Assembly: GCA_022575985.1 (NCBI GenBank) | Contig: JAKSXM010000123.1 | Span: 186,001 to 250,000 of the forward strand | Reading direction: 5' to 3' | Source of the DNA: Anagrus nilaparvatae | Lineage: Eukaryota > Arthropoda > Insecta > Hymenoptera > Mymaridae | DNA length: 64,000 nt | Part shown: positions 12,760 to 25,671 of the stretch, piece after piece | Position numbering within the stretch: the stretch's first letter is position 1 | Layout: every line of letters begins with the position of its first letter | The notes under the pieces: model-generated | Databases searched by the model: none | Told to the model about the DNA's origin: nothing | Seen by the model: the letters and a program-made list of their open reading frames with translations, nothing else | Translations under genes and position numbers: made by a program

Positions 12760-14581
12760 TACTCCAGTCAAATTACGGGTTTGGTTGTATTTTCACTGGC
12801 GAACACGAGATTTGCTCTACTATAGGTTTTTTGGGTCGCTGAACACGAAAATCGGGGTCATTTGAGTGAGAAATTGGGGCTTCACCCTTAAATCTGCAAA
12901 AACTACCCCCAAAAAAGGGTTTTTTTTACATATTTGCAATTTGAGCGCTCAGATTGGCACCATACGGGTTTTTTGGGTCGCTGATCAAGAATTTCGACTT
13001 CTTTTTCATAAATAATCAATATTTCATCCCTAAATTGGCTACAAGTCCCCCCCCCCCCCAAGGGGGTGTTTTGCTATTTTACCACTTTGAGCATCCAGGA
13101 TATATCCATATAGGTTTTTTGGGTCGGTAATCAAGCATTTCGACTCCTTTTTCACAAATAATCAATATTTCACCCCTAAATTGGCTAAAACCCCCCCCCC
13201 CAAGGGGGTGTTTTGCTATTTTACCACTTTGAGCATCCAGGATATATCCATATAGGTTTTTTGGGTCGCTAATCAAGAATTTCGACTCCTTTTTCATAAA
13301 TAATCAATATTTCACCCCTAAATTGGCTACAACTCCCCCCCCAAGGGGGTGTTTTGCAATTTTAGCAATTTGAGCATCCAGGATATGTTCATATAGGTTT
13401 TTTGGGTCGCTAATCAAGAATTTCGACTCCTTTTTCATAAATAATCAATATTTCACCCCTAAATTGGCTAAAACTCCCCCCCCCCCCCAAGGGGGTTTTT
13501 GCTATTTTCGCACTTTGACCATCTTCACCCTATTCAATTAAAAAAAATGTCTATATTAAATTTAATTATAAATATTAAATTATAAACTAATTAACATGGA
13601 ACACGATTAATTATTTGTTTTATATGTTCTTCACAAAATAAATTTGTTTAGTTATATGTTTTTAATTAGAATTATATGTGTTTAATTTCCTGTATTTCTT
13701 ATCATTGTAAAGCACTGTTTGTACAATATTTTACATTAATAAATGATTTTATTGAGTATGCATTATATAAAAAAAAAAGAAAATTTTAAGTTTCATTTAT
13801 TCATTTTTTCCTTCGTTATAATAATTTATTTTTCAGGTAAGTTTATTTTTTACTTTTAGGGGTATTTGTAGCTATTTTAAGGGTGAAATATTGATTATTT
13901 GTGAAAAAGGAATCGAAATTCTTGATTAGCGACCCAAAAACCTATATGAACATATCCTGGATGCTCAAATTGCTAAAATAGCAAAACACCCCCTTGGGGG
14001 GGGGGGGAGTTGTAGCCAATTTAGGGGTGAAATATTGATTATTTATGAAAAAGGAGTCGAAATTCTTGATTAGTGACCCAAAAAACCTATATGGATATAT
14101 CCTGGATGCTCAAAGTGGTAAAATAGCAAAACACCCCCTTGGGGGGGGGGGATTTTTAGCCAATTTGGGGGTGAAATATTGATTATTTGTGAAAAAGGAG
14201 TCTGAATTCTTGATTAGCGATCCAAAAAACCTATATGAACATATCCTGGATGCTCAAAGTGCTAAAATAGCAAAACAACCCCTTGGGGAGGGGAGTTGTA
14301 GCCAATTTAGGGGTGAAATATTGATTATTTATGAAAAAGAAGTCGAAATTCTTGATCAGCGACCCAAAAAACCCGTATGGGGCCAATCTGAGCGCTCAAA
14401 TTGCAAATATGTAAAAAAAAACCCTTTTTGGGGGTAGTTTTTGCAAATTTAAGGGTGAAGCCCCAATTTCTCACTCAAATGACCCCGATTTTCGTGTTCA
14501 GCGACCCAAAAAACCTATAGTAGAGCAAATCTCGTGTTCGCCAGTGAAAATACAACCCCCCCCCGTATTTTGACTGGAGTA
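12760..14581. mobile_element. 1.8-kb foldback transposable element with tandem units in both arms
   Basis: The termini are TACTCCAGTCA and TGACTGGAGTA, flanked by ATATA on each side (possible 5-bp target duplication). Arms of about 770 bp are inverted copies of each other. Each arm is built from five units of about 143 bp carrying GGTTTTTTGGGTCG, AATCAAGAATTTCGACTCC, AATAATCAATATTTCACCCC and a C-run/G-run hairpin (CCCCCCCAAGGGGG). A unique AT-rich centre lies at about 13530-13840. Open frames in the arms only reflect the repeat units. The structure is of Foldback type, so the mobilising transposase must be elsewhere. Confidence 0.85.
13050..13062. repeat. C-homopolymer with adjoining G-run inside each repeat unit
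   Basis: Runs of 7-13 C followed by AAGGGGG recur once per unit in the left arm, and as CCCCTTGGGGGG in the right arm (near 13990, 14140 and 14290). They are the most GC-dense points of the gene-free region. They can form short hairpins, and slippage there explains the variable run lengths. Confidence 0.6.
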
Positions 14582-16403
14582 ATATACTATTTAAAATTAT
14601 TGTAAACATGTATATATTAAACGTATATATTTGTTTATATTTTTCTCGCAAGCGAAATGCATTCGCAAGTGTATATAAATGCATTTCTTGCATGTCAACG
14701 TATCTTTCTTACTATACAAAATATTCGAATTATGTAAAATATACTCTTAAAAATAATCGAAAAATAAAAATTTTATTTAAGATTTTTTTGTGGTAACTCT
14801 AAAACTCTAAAAATCTTTAATCGTTAATCATTTTTTAATCTTATAACGTCTTTTGAATCAAAAGGATCTTTCGATTTGGCTGATTTTTCAACTAAAATAG
14901 TTTTTTAGAATTTAAAAAAAATTGGATGTTATAAATAGCTTTCTAATCGCTTCATTTTCAAAAGTTACATGAAAATATTTCAGCTTTATTGTGTTTCAAA
15001 ACATAATAAATAAATTATTTTTTATAATTATAGATTATTCAATTTATCCAAAATGAAGAATATATCTTACACTTACGTTCCAACCAAAATCTCAACAAAA
15101 TCTGTACTAAACCTGTGCCTCCCACAAACTCAATACTTTTCCCATAAACTAAATCAACAACTATAAATATGACCCTTTCTACCAACAAAAAGACAATAAT
15201 ATTATATCACGTTATTAAAAAATTCTAAAACTTACACAGATATCAAATAGAAAAGTTATATTTTCATAAATGCTTACATCGTCATATATTTTAATAATAC
15301 ATAATAAAAAGTTATGAAAACATAGAAAAAGTAATAATGGTGCATATATAAAAATCACGCGTGTCATAGCGTGTAAACCCGTTTCTTATATTTGCTGACT
15401 AACACTTCTAAATATATTCACTAGACATACAGTGTATATTTTTAAAATTTCAAATAAAGTAAAATTATACACACTACTGCATATAATTTCTCAGATGTCG
15501 TTTAGTACTTTATTTAGTTGTTTTAAAACTTATAAGCACGTGCAATTTTATATATATGCGTGTTTTTAATGCATTTATAAAAAGTTTTTTTTTTTTTTTT
15601 AAATATAGCAATCCTAGAAAAATAAAAATATTCTTGATATTATTTAATTATTTTGTAATAATATATTATTTAATGCATAATATATTTATTATTACTAGAA
15701 GTTATACTTAGAATGTTGAGAGATAAAAAAGGAAATTTCAAATTATTGTTATTACAGTTTTTTTTGTATGTGTGTATCTGTGTAATCATCAAAATGGAAA
15801 GTATGGTATTTATTGGAAGTATGACTTTTTTTTATGTGATTCATAGATAAAGTAATAATAAAACCCATTTTTTTTAAATCATATGGTTAGTTGGTATTTT
15901 ATTGGAAAATTACTTTATTTTTTATCAATTTTTATTATGTGATTAGAGTTTGGAATTTTTAATTTTTTATTAGGGAAGTTTTTTTTTTAGTAAGTTATTT
16001 TAGTATAGATTTTGGGTGTATAAATATGTTTAAATTATGTGGTTTTGAAAAACTAAGCAATATTTATTTAGATTAAAAGTTTTTTAGGAAGTATCTATTT
16101 CTAAGATACTGGGAGGCTTCAAAAATTAAACTCATTTGTCAATGGGATAAATACTGTAAATGGGATAACAATACCAAAAAAAATATATTAATTAACTTTA
16201 TTTTTTTAGAAGATTCCCTAAATTCCATAATTGATTATTGGAATTCGATCCCTGCAGATATTTTCCACGCCTAATTTTAATTTTTAATTTTTAGAATTAT
16301 TCATTTGAAACGAACAAAAAATTTGCAAAAATAGGTTAAAAGATATGGAGAAGTACAATATGCAATATCTTCAAAGACTTTGTGGTGAAATTTATGGAAT
16401 TGT
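14582..16403. other. Gene-free AT-rich stretch
   Basis: I see no exon. It contains the short repeat at 14637-14715, a C-rich patch of medium complexity at 15050-15200 and many T/A runs. Confidence 0.5.
14637..14715. repeat. Short repeat related to 11552-11628
   Basis: It contains CTCGCAAGCGAAATGCATTC, which is partly self-complementary with the following AAATGCATTTCTTGC. It shares the order of conserved words with the copy at 11552. Confidence 0.45.
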
Positions 16404-16821
16404 CAAGGGGAGAGTCAACTGTTTGGGTGGTTATCTGTTATGGTAATTGAAAAAACATTCCCCATACCCCTGTTTACCTGAATAGGTCTCCTGAGCTCAA
16501 AAATTTGGCCCCCTAGCAGGGTTCTATGCTATAAAACAGAGTTTTTTAGTACATATTCTAAATTACGCTGCTACCTTGTAAATCAACCAAATACCTTTCA
16601 GTTGGCCTCATTTTATTCGTGCATCATCTTTGAATCCTCGTAAACCACTAAACCAATAAACCTTTATCTTATAACACAGAATCCTGCTAGGGGATCTAAT
16701 TTCTAGGCCCAGGAGGCCCATTCAGGTAAACTAAGGATATGGGGAATATTATTTTAACTACTACAATCTATCCTGAAAGTTAGAAGCAAATCGGGTATCC
16801 AAACAGTTGACACTCCCCTTG
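16404..16821. mobile_element. Short inverted-repeat element (MITE-like), outer portion of repeat A family
   Basis: The ends are CAAGGGGAGAGTCAACTGTT and its complement (AACAGTTGACACTCCCCTTG). Internal halves also pair: CCCTAGCAGGGTTCTATGCT against AGAATCCTGCTAGGGG, and TTTACCTGAATAGG against CCCATTCAGGTAAA. The words ATTTCTAGGCCCAGGAGGCC and CTCCCCTTGT also end the repeat A copies at 8.6 and 52.66 kb. No ORF. Confidence 0.7.
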
Positions 16822-16922
16822 TAACTAGTATTTGCTAATAGTTTGATGAAAATTATACAAAATAAACGTGTTAAAATAATTCACTCTAAGTTTAAGTTAC
16901 AATAATTTTGTTAAATAACTTC

Positions 16923-19011
16923 TATAATATAGCTATAGATTAAAGTTTAAATTTTAGAAAATATTTCTTTAAGAACTCCTTTTATTAAATGTTTTACAAA
17001 GGAAGGAAAATAAAGTTGTAAAAATTATCTACAGATACATGGGACATTTCATGACAACTTACTTATATAAAATCAAAAATAGGTATATAAAAAAATTTAC
17101 TTAAATCCTCAAAAGTTATTGAAAACCAATTTTGTAAAATTTTTCAGACTTGCCAAATCGTCGATTAATGCAAATATTAAAATAAAAGATCACGCTCTTT
17201 ATTCCCTGAAACACAATTTATTTATTTTTTTAACAATAATGTCCATAAAATAAATGAAACGCAAAAATCTTCAGAAATTCTCATGTTTAAAAAATATTTC
17301 AAAAATGTATTTAGTAAATGGGAAAATACTTTTTAAGCAAACTTCGAAATATGCAAATTTCGAAATTTTTGGGGCAAAATATGTAATTTAAATTTTTTTT
17401 TGATTCACTGATATTTTAGGCATTTTTGATAAAAAGTAATTAATCCTCTCACTGGGTTGTATGCTATTTTTAATATTCTTTAGGATTTATATATATATAT
17501 ATATATATTATATTAAGTACTTAATTTGTTTCTACTTTTTAATATTTCCATTAGGAACAAGATACAGTTAACAGTTTTTTAATTTTCCAGGTTTTTGGAA
17601 AATTACAAAAAAATTGGTTAAAAGCAAGTGGGCATAACAGGTCAAAAATGATAATTTTTTCGAAATTTTCACAATTTTTCCCAAAATTATTAAGTAGACT
17701 ACAATGATCTGAAATACCCCACATACCTCTATAAAGCAATATAATTTATGTTAAATTCGTGATGAACCATAATTTTACAAGATTAAGACATACAAATATA
17801 TTTTTAATTCTTTTTTTATGCAATAGAAATAGACTGTGATACATTTTTTTATTTTCTATTTATCAATAAAAAAGGTAATAAATTACAAAATATATACTAC
17901 AAGATATAGTACTATATGTAAGAAATTTTTTAAAGAAAATAAATATCATAACAATAATAATATTATATAACTGTACCGGATATTGATGTACTTATCATTT
18001 TTATTGAAGAAATGTCACATATTTAAAATCAAAAGAAATAAAAATTTATTACTACTGTACCTATTTTTTTTACCGATATAAAACAATGATTTTATTTTTA
18101 GAAAATATTGTTAATTATTTGTCAGTTATATTTTATTGAGTTTCTTTTTTTTTAAATTAATTATGAATGAAAAATGCATCAGTTAATGAAATATGAGGTA
18201 TTTTTTATACGTTAGAATGAATTTATTGTGAGTGTAATTTTATGTTGGTATTTGATGATTAAAAATTTAGTGATTTTTGTTTTAAAAATTATGATATTGA
18301 GGAAAAAAATTTTGAAATAACGGCTGTTAAATTCTATTTTGAGGGGTATCAGAAGAAAATTAAAAAATTGTCATTTTTCTGCTGGTTTTTAGTTTCATAA
18401 AATTGTAATATTTTTTGCGAGGTATTTTTTAAAAATCATATGAACCACCTTAATATATATGCATTTTGCACATTTAAGAGATTATTTTTGAAGGTTTTGA
18501 TTATTTTTATGACTCCACTAAAAGAATTTCAAAACTCTGAAATTTGTTTAATATAGATCTGTCTTTTTTTTAGGTGCCCAGATTTAATTTCTTGAAACTT
18601 AAAAAAAAGGCTAATTTATTTATCTTTAAAACTTCAAAAGACAGTCTTTTTTATAGGTTCCTTGAGTTATCAGAAATTGGTTCTGAATTTTTAAATAATA
18701 AATAAAATGATTTAAAAGAAGATCTTACAACTATTAATTTTTAAAAAATATCAATTTTCGGAAAAATAATATGAAATTTTTTAAAGTTTTGCGGAAATTC
18801 ATTTTTTTGGAAAATCTAAGAAAACTTAAATTTGATGCTCTTAAATTACATGAAATGTTCCACATACGTACCTATATATTAAGGTGGTTTAAAATTTTCA
18901 TTTTTCATTTTTTTATTTAATAAACTTTAATTTTTCATATATGAATTTTCTAGGATCTGATTTATCAAATAGAAATATTTTCTAAAATTTAAACTTTAAT
19001 CTATAGCAATA
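16923..19011. repeat. Pair of inverted repeats about 1.8 kb apart
   Basis: TAATATAGCTATAGATTAAA and the following ~24 bases at 16923-16966 return in reverse complement at about 18967-19011. Further in, CATGGGACATTTCATG near 17040 corresponds to CATGAAATGTTCCACAT near 18850. The intervening sequence has no gene. It may be the termini of an old non-autonomous element. Confidence 0.45.
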
Positions 19012-20140
19012 TTATTTATTAAAAATTAGAAAAATTATCTAAATTAAAATATTGATATCTGCTTTATGATTTTCTGAATTACTTAACTGTAAATTTTTAT
19101 GCAAATAAATTATTATGAAAACAATAAAAGTGTAAATTATTAGCTATAGCTTTTTAATTTTAAATTTCAAAGTATTCAAGATTTACGATACAAAAATAAA
19201 ATATTGAAAACCAAGAGAAAATTTTTTCTTAGAAACAATAAAAATATAAGAGAAAACACTTGGTGTAACACTAAAAAAAAATTGTTTACAAAAACTATTT
19301 TTAGCAACCAGCCTAATATACAATCCCAAATTTTTGATGAAATTAATAAATTATATATAAAATTCCATTGAAAACTAAAATCTGATTAGATTAAAATCTT
19401 CCTTGTAAATAATTCTCCCTCTACCTAAATTTGATCAACCACTCTGTATAATTTGATTGATTTTAGTGATTTTGATCAAATTTACAGTTATAAATAAAAT
19501 TTTAGGCATATATAAAAAAAACACTAAATTACTTTTTGCATACAATATAAGACATTTATGCAAAATATTTTTTGGTTTAACAAGAATGAATTCCTTGTTA
19601 CGTATTTTTATTCGCTTACTAAAGCAAATAATAAAAATTTTTTTAACTTAAATAATCAGGTCTTCTTCTTTGACTTTTTACATTTTATGTGTTTCAAAGT
19701 AATTATTACTAAAATATTCTACCTAGTTTTTGAATCTATAAATATAAATGATAATGCAAAATTATGGAAATTAAAGAAAACTAGTTAAAAAAAAGCTTGG
19801 TTTTAATTTTTTTTATCTTTAAAAACGTGCATAATTTTTTTAATATATGGAGCAAAATTATTATTTTTTTTTTTTTCAAAGAAATTTTATATTTTATATA
19901 TGTAAGTTAATTTAAACAAATCATCAATTTTTAAAAATTTTTCGTCAAGCTTGCAATTTTTTTATTGTATTTTATAATATAAAAAAATAAAAATTGTATA
20001 ATAAAATTTCAAAATTGAATTACCTGAATTAAAAAATTTTTTATCTGATCTTCAAATTACAAAAAATTCACTTAAAATTTGTTCACTTAGCAAAAAACAA
20101 AAAACAAAAAATACAATTCACAAGTAAAAAAAAAAAAAAT
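19012..20140. other. Gene-free AT-rich stretch
   Basis: Only A/T-rich sequence with chance open frames (for example 19457-19788, which is Asn/Phe/Ile/Leu-rich with no motif). Nothing supportable is seen. Confidence 0.5.
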
Positions 20141-20370
20141 CAGAACCAAGTTGACGATCGCGCTCGCGACCGCGAACTACACCGGCGAACGCATCGGTTT
20201 GCCGTATGATAGGCTACTACTACACTACTGCCCTCGCAGTCTACAAAATAACCCACCAGTATTTTCTTTTTCTTACATTTGCAAAAAAAAAAAAAAAGTT
20301 GATGTATATTGGGAGTGGTATATTATGAGATGCGAGCGGAGAGAAGAGAAAAGGATCGTCGATGTAACAT
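20141..20370. promoter_or_regulatory. Small CpG-rich island, candidate promoter or 5' exon
   Basis: After a poly(A) run the sequence becomes CpG-dense (GACGATCGCGCTCGCGACCG, then CACCGGCGAACGCATCGG). A GAGATGCGAGCGGAGAGAAG stretch follows. This is the only such island between 4 and 30 kb outside repeats. It could be a transcription start region, but I see no clear TATA or initiator, and the strand is undecided. The open frames across it do not resemble a known protein. Confidence 0.35.
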
Positions 20371-23300
20371 TTTATATTATGCGGATTTTTCGTTGGTTTA
20401 TTATTCTTTTTTTGCACGTTTGAATTTACTAAGAAACTATAATAATTTTTTTTCTATAGCAACTTCATTGTTCTTCTCTCGCGGTGTTTCAGGCTTCCAT
20501 GTGTGGCTCTTTTTGTTATTGAACAGAACAATTAGCAATCATTTCTTATTGTTAACTTCTTCCTTTTTTACTATTAATTGATTTTATGTGAATTTTTATA
20601 TTTTTGCTCAGATTTAACTGATTATTTAAAATTTTGAGTTATTTTGCATAAATTAAATAAATCTGAAATGTGCATCCTCTTGAGAAATATGAAAACAAAA
20701 GATTTTTATGACGAGTACAGGATAAATCAACTCGAGTTAAAGTCAATTTTTTCTTTTAAGTACTTACTTTGCTGTGTGTGTCTTTAAAAAAAGAAAATTG
20801 CTTTTAAACTTTTTTTACAAGAATATACTTATTTTTATGCATATTTTCAGTATGTATCGAATGTCATGATATTTTAAAATGTATATTTTATGTATACATA
20901 CAATACCAATTAAATTATTGTACATTTGCCAATTTTGATTTCTTTTTCATAAAATGAGAAAAATCTTTATAGTTAAAATTGAGATTTGTTTCTTGATTTT
21001 TTTGGAGAAAAATATAAATATTATTGTTGGAATTGGTAGTTTAAGGAAGTTATAGTAACTTTTTATTGTTTTAATATTGGAAAAAAGCTCGTTAATTTAA
21101 GCGAATACGCGTAAAATAAATGTAATAAAATTTAAGACAAAATTGCGATTAAATCCGTTATTAGAATGTTATTTTTTTCATTGAGATTTTTTTTTGAATT
21201 GCTCTTATATTTGTTTACCCAGAAGAGTACTTGTTGAAGCTTAAAAATGAGGGAGGGAGGGTTATTTTTTTAACAGTATTTTAAAATTTGACATCTCCAA
21301 AGTAAATTATTGTAAAAATATTTATCGTGGATCAGTGACGTAGGCACGTGTCCAGAGGAGGTTTATAAGCAATAATTGTTGCTAAAAAATTCAAAGTTAA
21401 AAAATATTTTGCCTTATTGCTTATAAACAATTTAAAATAAGAAATTAACAATTAAATTTTGATTGATATTTAAGAAATTTCAATTTTAATATTAAGCATC
21501 GATTTTAATATTTTAGCCCCCTCGAAATTTTTTGGTTTCTCCCGACAAAAATTTTCTCGATACGTGTCTGACTGTAGTGCATCCAGAAATTTTCTCAAGT
21601 TATAACGATTCAGTAAAAATTTGCGAGTTTTTATAAAAAATTTATAATTATATACTAAATTTTATTAAAATACAAGTACATTTTTGATTTTCAGGAGGAG
21701 CCTGTTTCTTAATATCAAAATTTCGAGCTTGCAGGTTCGATTTGTGGCTAGATGATGATTAATCTAGACCATTTATAATATTCTGGACATGATTCGCACA
21801 CTATTTTGTTACGAGATTATTTGAAAAAATTTTTAATTTTCAAAATGTTTTCTAACAAAATATCTGTATAAACTTACAATTTCAGTTTACAACCAAATTT
21901 TTCCACTATCTTTCGAATTTCTAAACTTGTCTGCAACTACTTCAAAAATCAAACAAAGCAATCTCAAAGTATACAAAATTATTTAAAACCCATAAATTGA
22001 AATATATTAAGGTGCAGTGTATAATAATTATAACTGATTTACGAGCTAACAGAAAAAATCTTATGTACCAAATTAGCAATAAAAGGATACTTTTTTGTTG
22101 AAATAACCTAAATAAATATAAAACGATCTATATATCCGTAAAAATCAAATACAAAGAAAAGGTCATACATAAAATTGCTATAAAATTTCTACAAAGTTTA
22201 CATGTTTTATAATTTATGGTACCATATCGTACAAAGCATGTATGTCAAACCTTTAAAAAAATATTTTTTCATCGTTAAAAAAGCATAATATCGAGTGTGC
22301 ATATACTCTTGATGACATAAAATTTATATATTTATGCTAATATATATATTTTAAAAAGATCTCATTTTTTTTGCATATATAACTGATGGGCAAACATCAA
22401 TTTTTTTTTTTTTTGGTTGGTTGGTTCCGTTATTACCAATCTTGTTATTTAAAATTATAAATATAGGTACTTTTTTTTTATGTGTCTCAGTCGCACTATA
22501 TTTAAAGTTAATTTATTATATAAGTATTATAAATTAGCAAAAATAATATTTCTTTAATCTGATATAGTATATAAATTATTTAAAACGTTTATTTTAATGT
22601 ATGTAATTTACATATATTTATTTTTTTTTTTGGAATAAAAAGTGCATTTTTAATATAGGTATTTAATATTTAATTTAATAAAAGTTATTGATAAGTATTT
22701 TAGTGCTAAAAATGTGATTTTTTAGGTTTTTTTAAGCATGTGTTGTAAATTCTATTTGTATATTTTTTAAGGGCCACGTCTTAAGAAAATGACAGATATT
22801 TTATATCAACTCATCAGAAACTGATTCTTCTAAAAAAAACTTATAACCGGTTTGCCACAACATAAATACATGGAACATGTTTACTTCCAGCTGAGGGCTC
22901 GGTTTAATGCATAAATAATACGCAACAATACAATACAATTTGCTATTTTTATAATTTGTAATCATCACCTTTACTAGATTTTAAGATTCTAAGCCCAAAT
23001 TATTTTGATTCCTTCAACTCGTATATAATTTTAAGTACCTAAATATTCTAAGTCCCTTAGGCTGATTATTACAAGTCCCAAAACCCGTATTATTTTAAAT
23101 CCCAAAATTGAAATTATTCTAAATTCCATTTTACTTGCCTCTCCCCCCACTTAAATCGGACAAATTGAACCCACCCTCTTTTTTGTATATAAACTAAAAT
23201 TTGCTTAATAAATTTAACAGAAAATATATTTTTGAAAAATTTAATTGGAACGTCCAGATAATTTAAATTTCAATTGAGTTTGGAAACGACCTTGCTGGAC

Positions 23301-25671
23301 AAATTATAAGGAAAACTTTGATTTTCACTCTTGTCAATATTTCATTCTTAATATGAGAACCTCTTCAGGACCTTTATTTTTTAGAAATAATTTTTTCATT
23401 TTACAAAATATTACATTGAAATGTTTGAATTACATATATATTTTTTAAACATGCGATTTGAAAAACTTAACTTAACATTTAAATATTGTTAGCGAGTAAT
23501 TTTATATATTAGTCCTCAGATACGCAGTTTTGAATCAGAAATTTCCCTAGCATTATGATTCTCAGAATATTTTTGTTTTGAAAAGCTTTCGTCTATACGT
23601 TTAAAAAGGAGGAGAAATATGTAGTCAAAAATCAGTTAATACAATAATAATGATTTTTAATGACTTATTAGCTGAAATTAGCAAAAAATTTTGAATAATA
23701 TTTTGCATGAAATCGTAAAGCCAGGTAAATTTTCGATTCAAAACTATACCTGCGGACCGTTGTAGTTTTGACCCGAAAACCGATCCGACTCGACCCCAAA
23801 AAATTCAAGACCACACAGCCCTATAGTAAATAACTAAATACCCAGACAAGAATGTTTACAGTATAGGTAATGAAGCAAAAAGATTTTTGCGTTTATTGTT
23901 TATTTCCTAAAATCTGTTATACAATTTTTACTGATAATTTAAATTTTTTCAAAAAGATAAAATAAAATTAGTAATGAAGGTTGTAAAACTTATTTTAAAA
24001 TTTTTATTTTTGATTGTAAAGTTTTTTTAAACTATAATATTTGTTTTGGCAAAACCATGAAATAGTAGGTAGGATACAGATCATTGAATGAATTAATATT
24101 ATATTAATTAATATATAGCGATAAAAATTCATCACTTCCTGTTACTGAATTACTGGATATTTAATTAGAATACCAAATATGAAAAAAATCACCACATAGA
24201 TTATATTAATTTTTATGATTTTCAAAAAATCAATCAATAACGATTTTCTATGTACTTTAAAAGGTATGCTTAGTTTGACTCGCTAAATATTTAAAATTGA
24301 AGGTAAGATAAGACAGGTTTTGATAAATTATTGATCATTCAAATTAAACCTATTTCTGAAACTGTTACTAACGAATCGACTTAATGATGGGTCGCTTTTC
24401 CCTCGTTGGTTAACGACTATTATTTTTAAAAAAACGCTTATAATGGATTTGAGCATGAAACATGAATGTTGGGATCCAAAAGACTAATCCCAAAGTATCC
24501 GAAGTAAACTTCTACACTGAAATGCAGATACTTAAAGTACAATTTCCTGAAGTTTTAAAAAAAATAATCCATCAGTGTATATTTTTATCATAAAACTTCT
24601 CACCATATTAAAAGGAACATCAGATAAAGAGGTCAGTAAATTTTCTTGATGTAATAAACTAAATTAACGAATCCTTTGAATTTTTTTTCCAATACACCTA
24701 CACACATTAAATTGATAAAATATTAAGCATTGAAGACATAAATTTTTGGCATATATAGCGTGAAAAATAAAATGTAAAATAAGAAGAGTGCAGAGCTTAA
24801 CAATAACCAAAATAATTGGCATGAAATAGAAATATTGAAAATACCTACTTACAAAACTTATTTTTCTTTGCACACCTTTTCTTTAGCTATATATATAAAC
24901 AGATAAGAAAATTTTCCCATTTCTTATTATATTCATCTCTCAACGGCTGATCAACTCAAGACTCTATCTACTGTTTATAATATAAGCACGTGCCTTGCGG
25001 TCATTGCTACTACTCTTTTTCTTATCAGAATTTAAAATCATCTTTAAAAATTTCTTTTTTTTTTTTAATTGTCCCTAAAGCTATTGACTTGCTTTTTATA
25101 TATATATATAGTTGCTAATACAGAAAATAAGTATTTTTCTTACCAGTTCAATATAAATTCTTATGCAATCTTATATAATATGCTGTTTTTCCTATGGGTA
25201 AAATCAGACAAAAAAGTTTTTCTTTTTTTAATTCTTTTTAACTTTTTAGCTAGGAGGATGCACGTTAAACTGTGAGAGGTTTACTTTTAAATACTTGATT
25301 TAAAAGATAGAAGACATCACTGCTTTATAGAATTTTTCTTTTAGATTTAATTTATTTTATATTTATACAGAAAGGTGTAGGGAATAGGATTCTTATCAAA
25401 AAATGAAGTTTGGAATTTTTTTTAAAAAAAGGAAATGTAATAGTCAGTATTATATGGTGTTAAGTTACTTGTGTAATTTAATTTCTCGACCTAAATGGCA
25501 ATCTTTATTTAATTATAATTTTTTTTTTAATAAAGTGGGCAAGTTAACTTTGTCTTAAATTTTGCCTTATAGTACATCAATTATTGCGATCGAGCAAAAT
25601 CTAGAATTCTCGTAAATTAATTTAAGCTGAAAATTTTGCACTCACAAAATTTTCTAATAAAAAGTGAAATT
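20371..25671. other. Gene-free AT-rich stretch with minor repeats
   Basis: No exon is supportable. It contains a decayed element with GGATCAGTGACGTAGGCACG near 21330, a short-period array at 22985-23130, a GC-richer patch at 23740-23820 (GACCCGAAAACCGATCCGAC) and a CACGTG-containing patch near 24990. Confidence 0.5.
22860..23170 (+). repeat. Repeat C: short-period array with flank, copy 1
   Basis: From about 22985 a ~26-bp unit recurs in degenerate form: ATTCTAAGTCCC, ATTACAAGTCCCAAAA, ATTATTTTAAATCCC, ATTATTCTAAATTCC. It is preceded by CATGGAACATGTTTACTTCC and followed by a CCCCCCACTTAAATCGGACA patch. The same combination occurs near 57.5 kb and inverted near 54.8 kb. Confidence 0.5.

Noticed and set aside
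12629..14693. Several small frames with repeated peptides (for example LISDPKNLY and HWRTRDLLYY)
   Set aside because: They are translations of the foldback repeat units on both strands; the peptides recur because the DNA recurs.
20151..20581. Two overlapping 90-codon frames at the CpG-rich islet
   Set aside because: They overlap in different frames, one lacks an ATG, and neither resembles a protein; a promoter or untranslated exon is more likely.
21330..21360. GTGACGTAGGCACG word resembling a transposon terminus
   Set aside because: Only one end was recognisable, with no partner or duplication.
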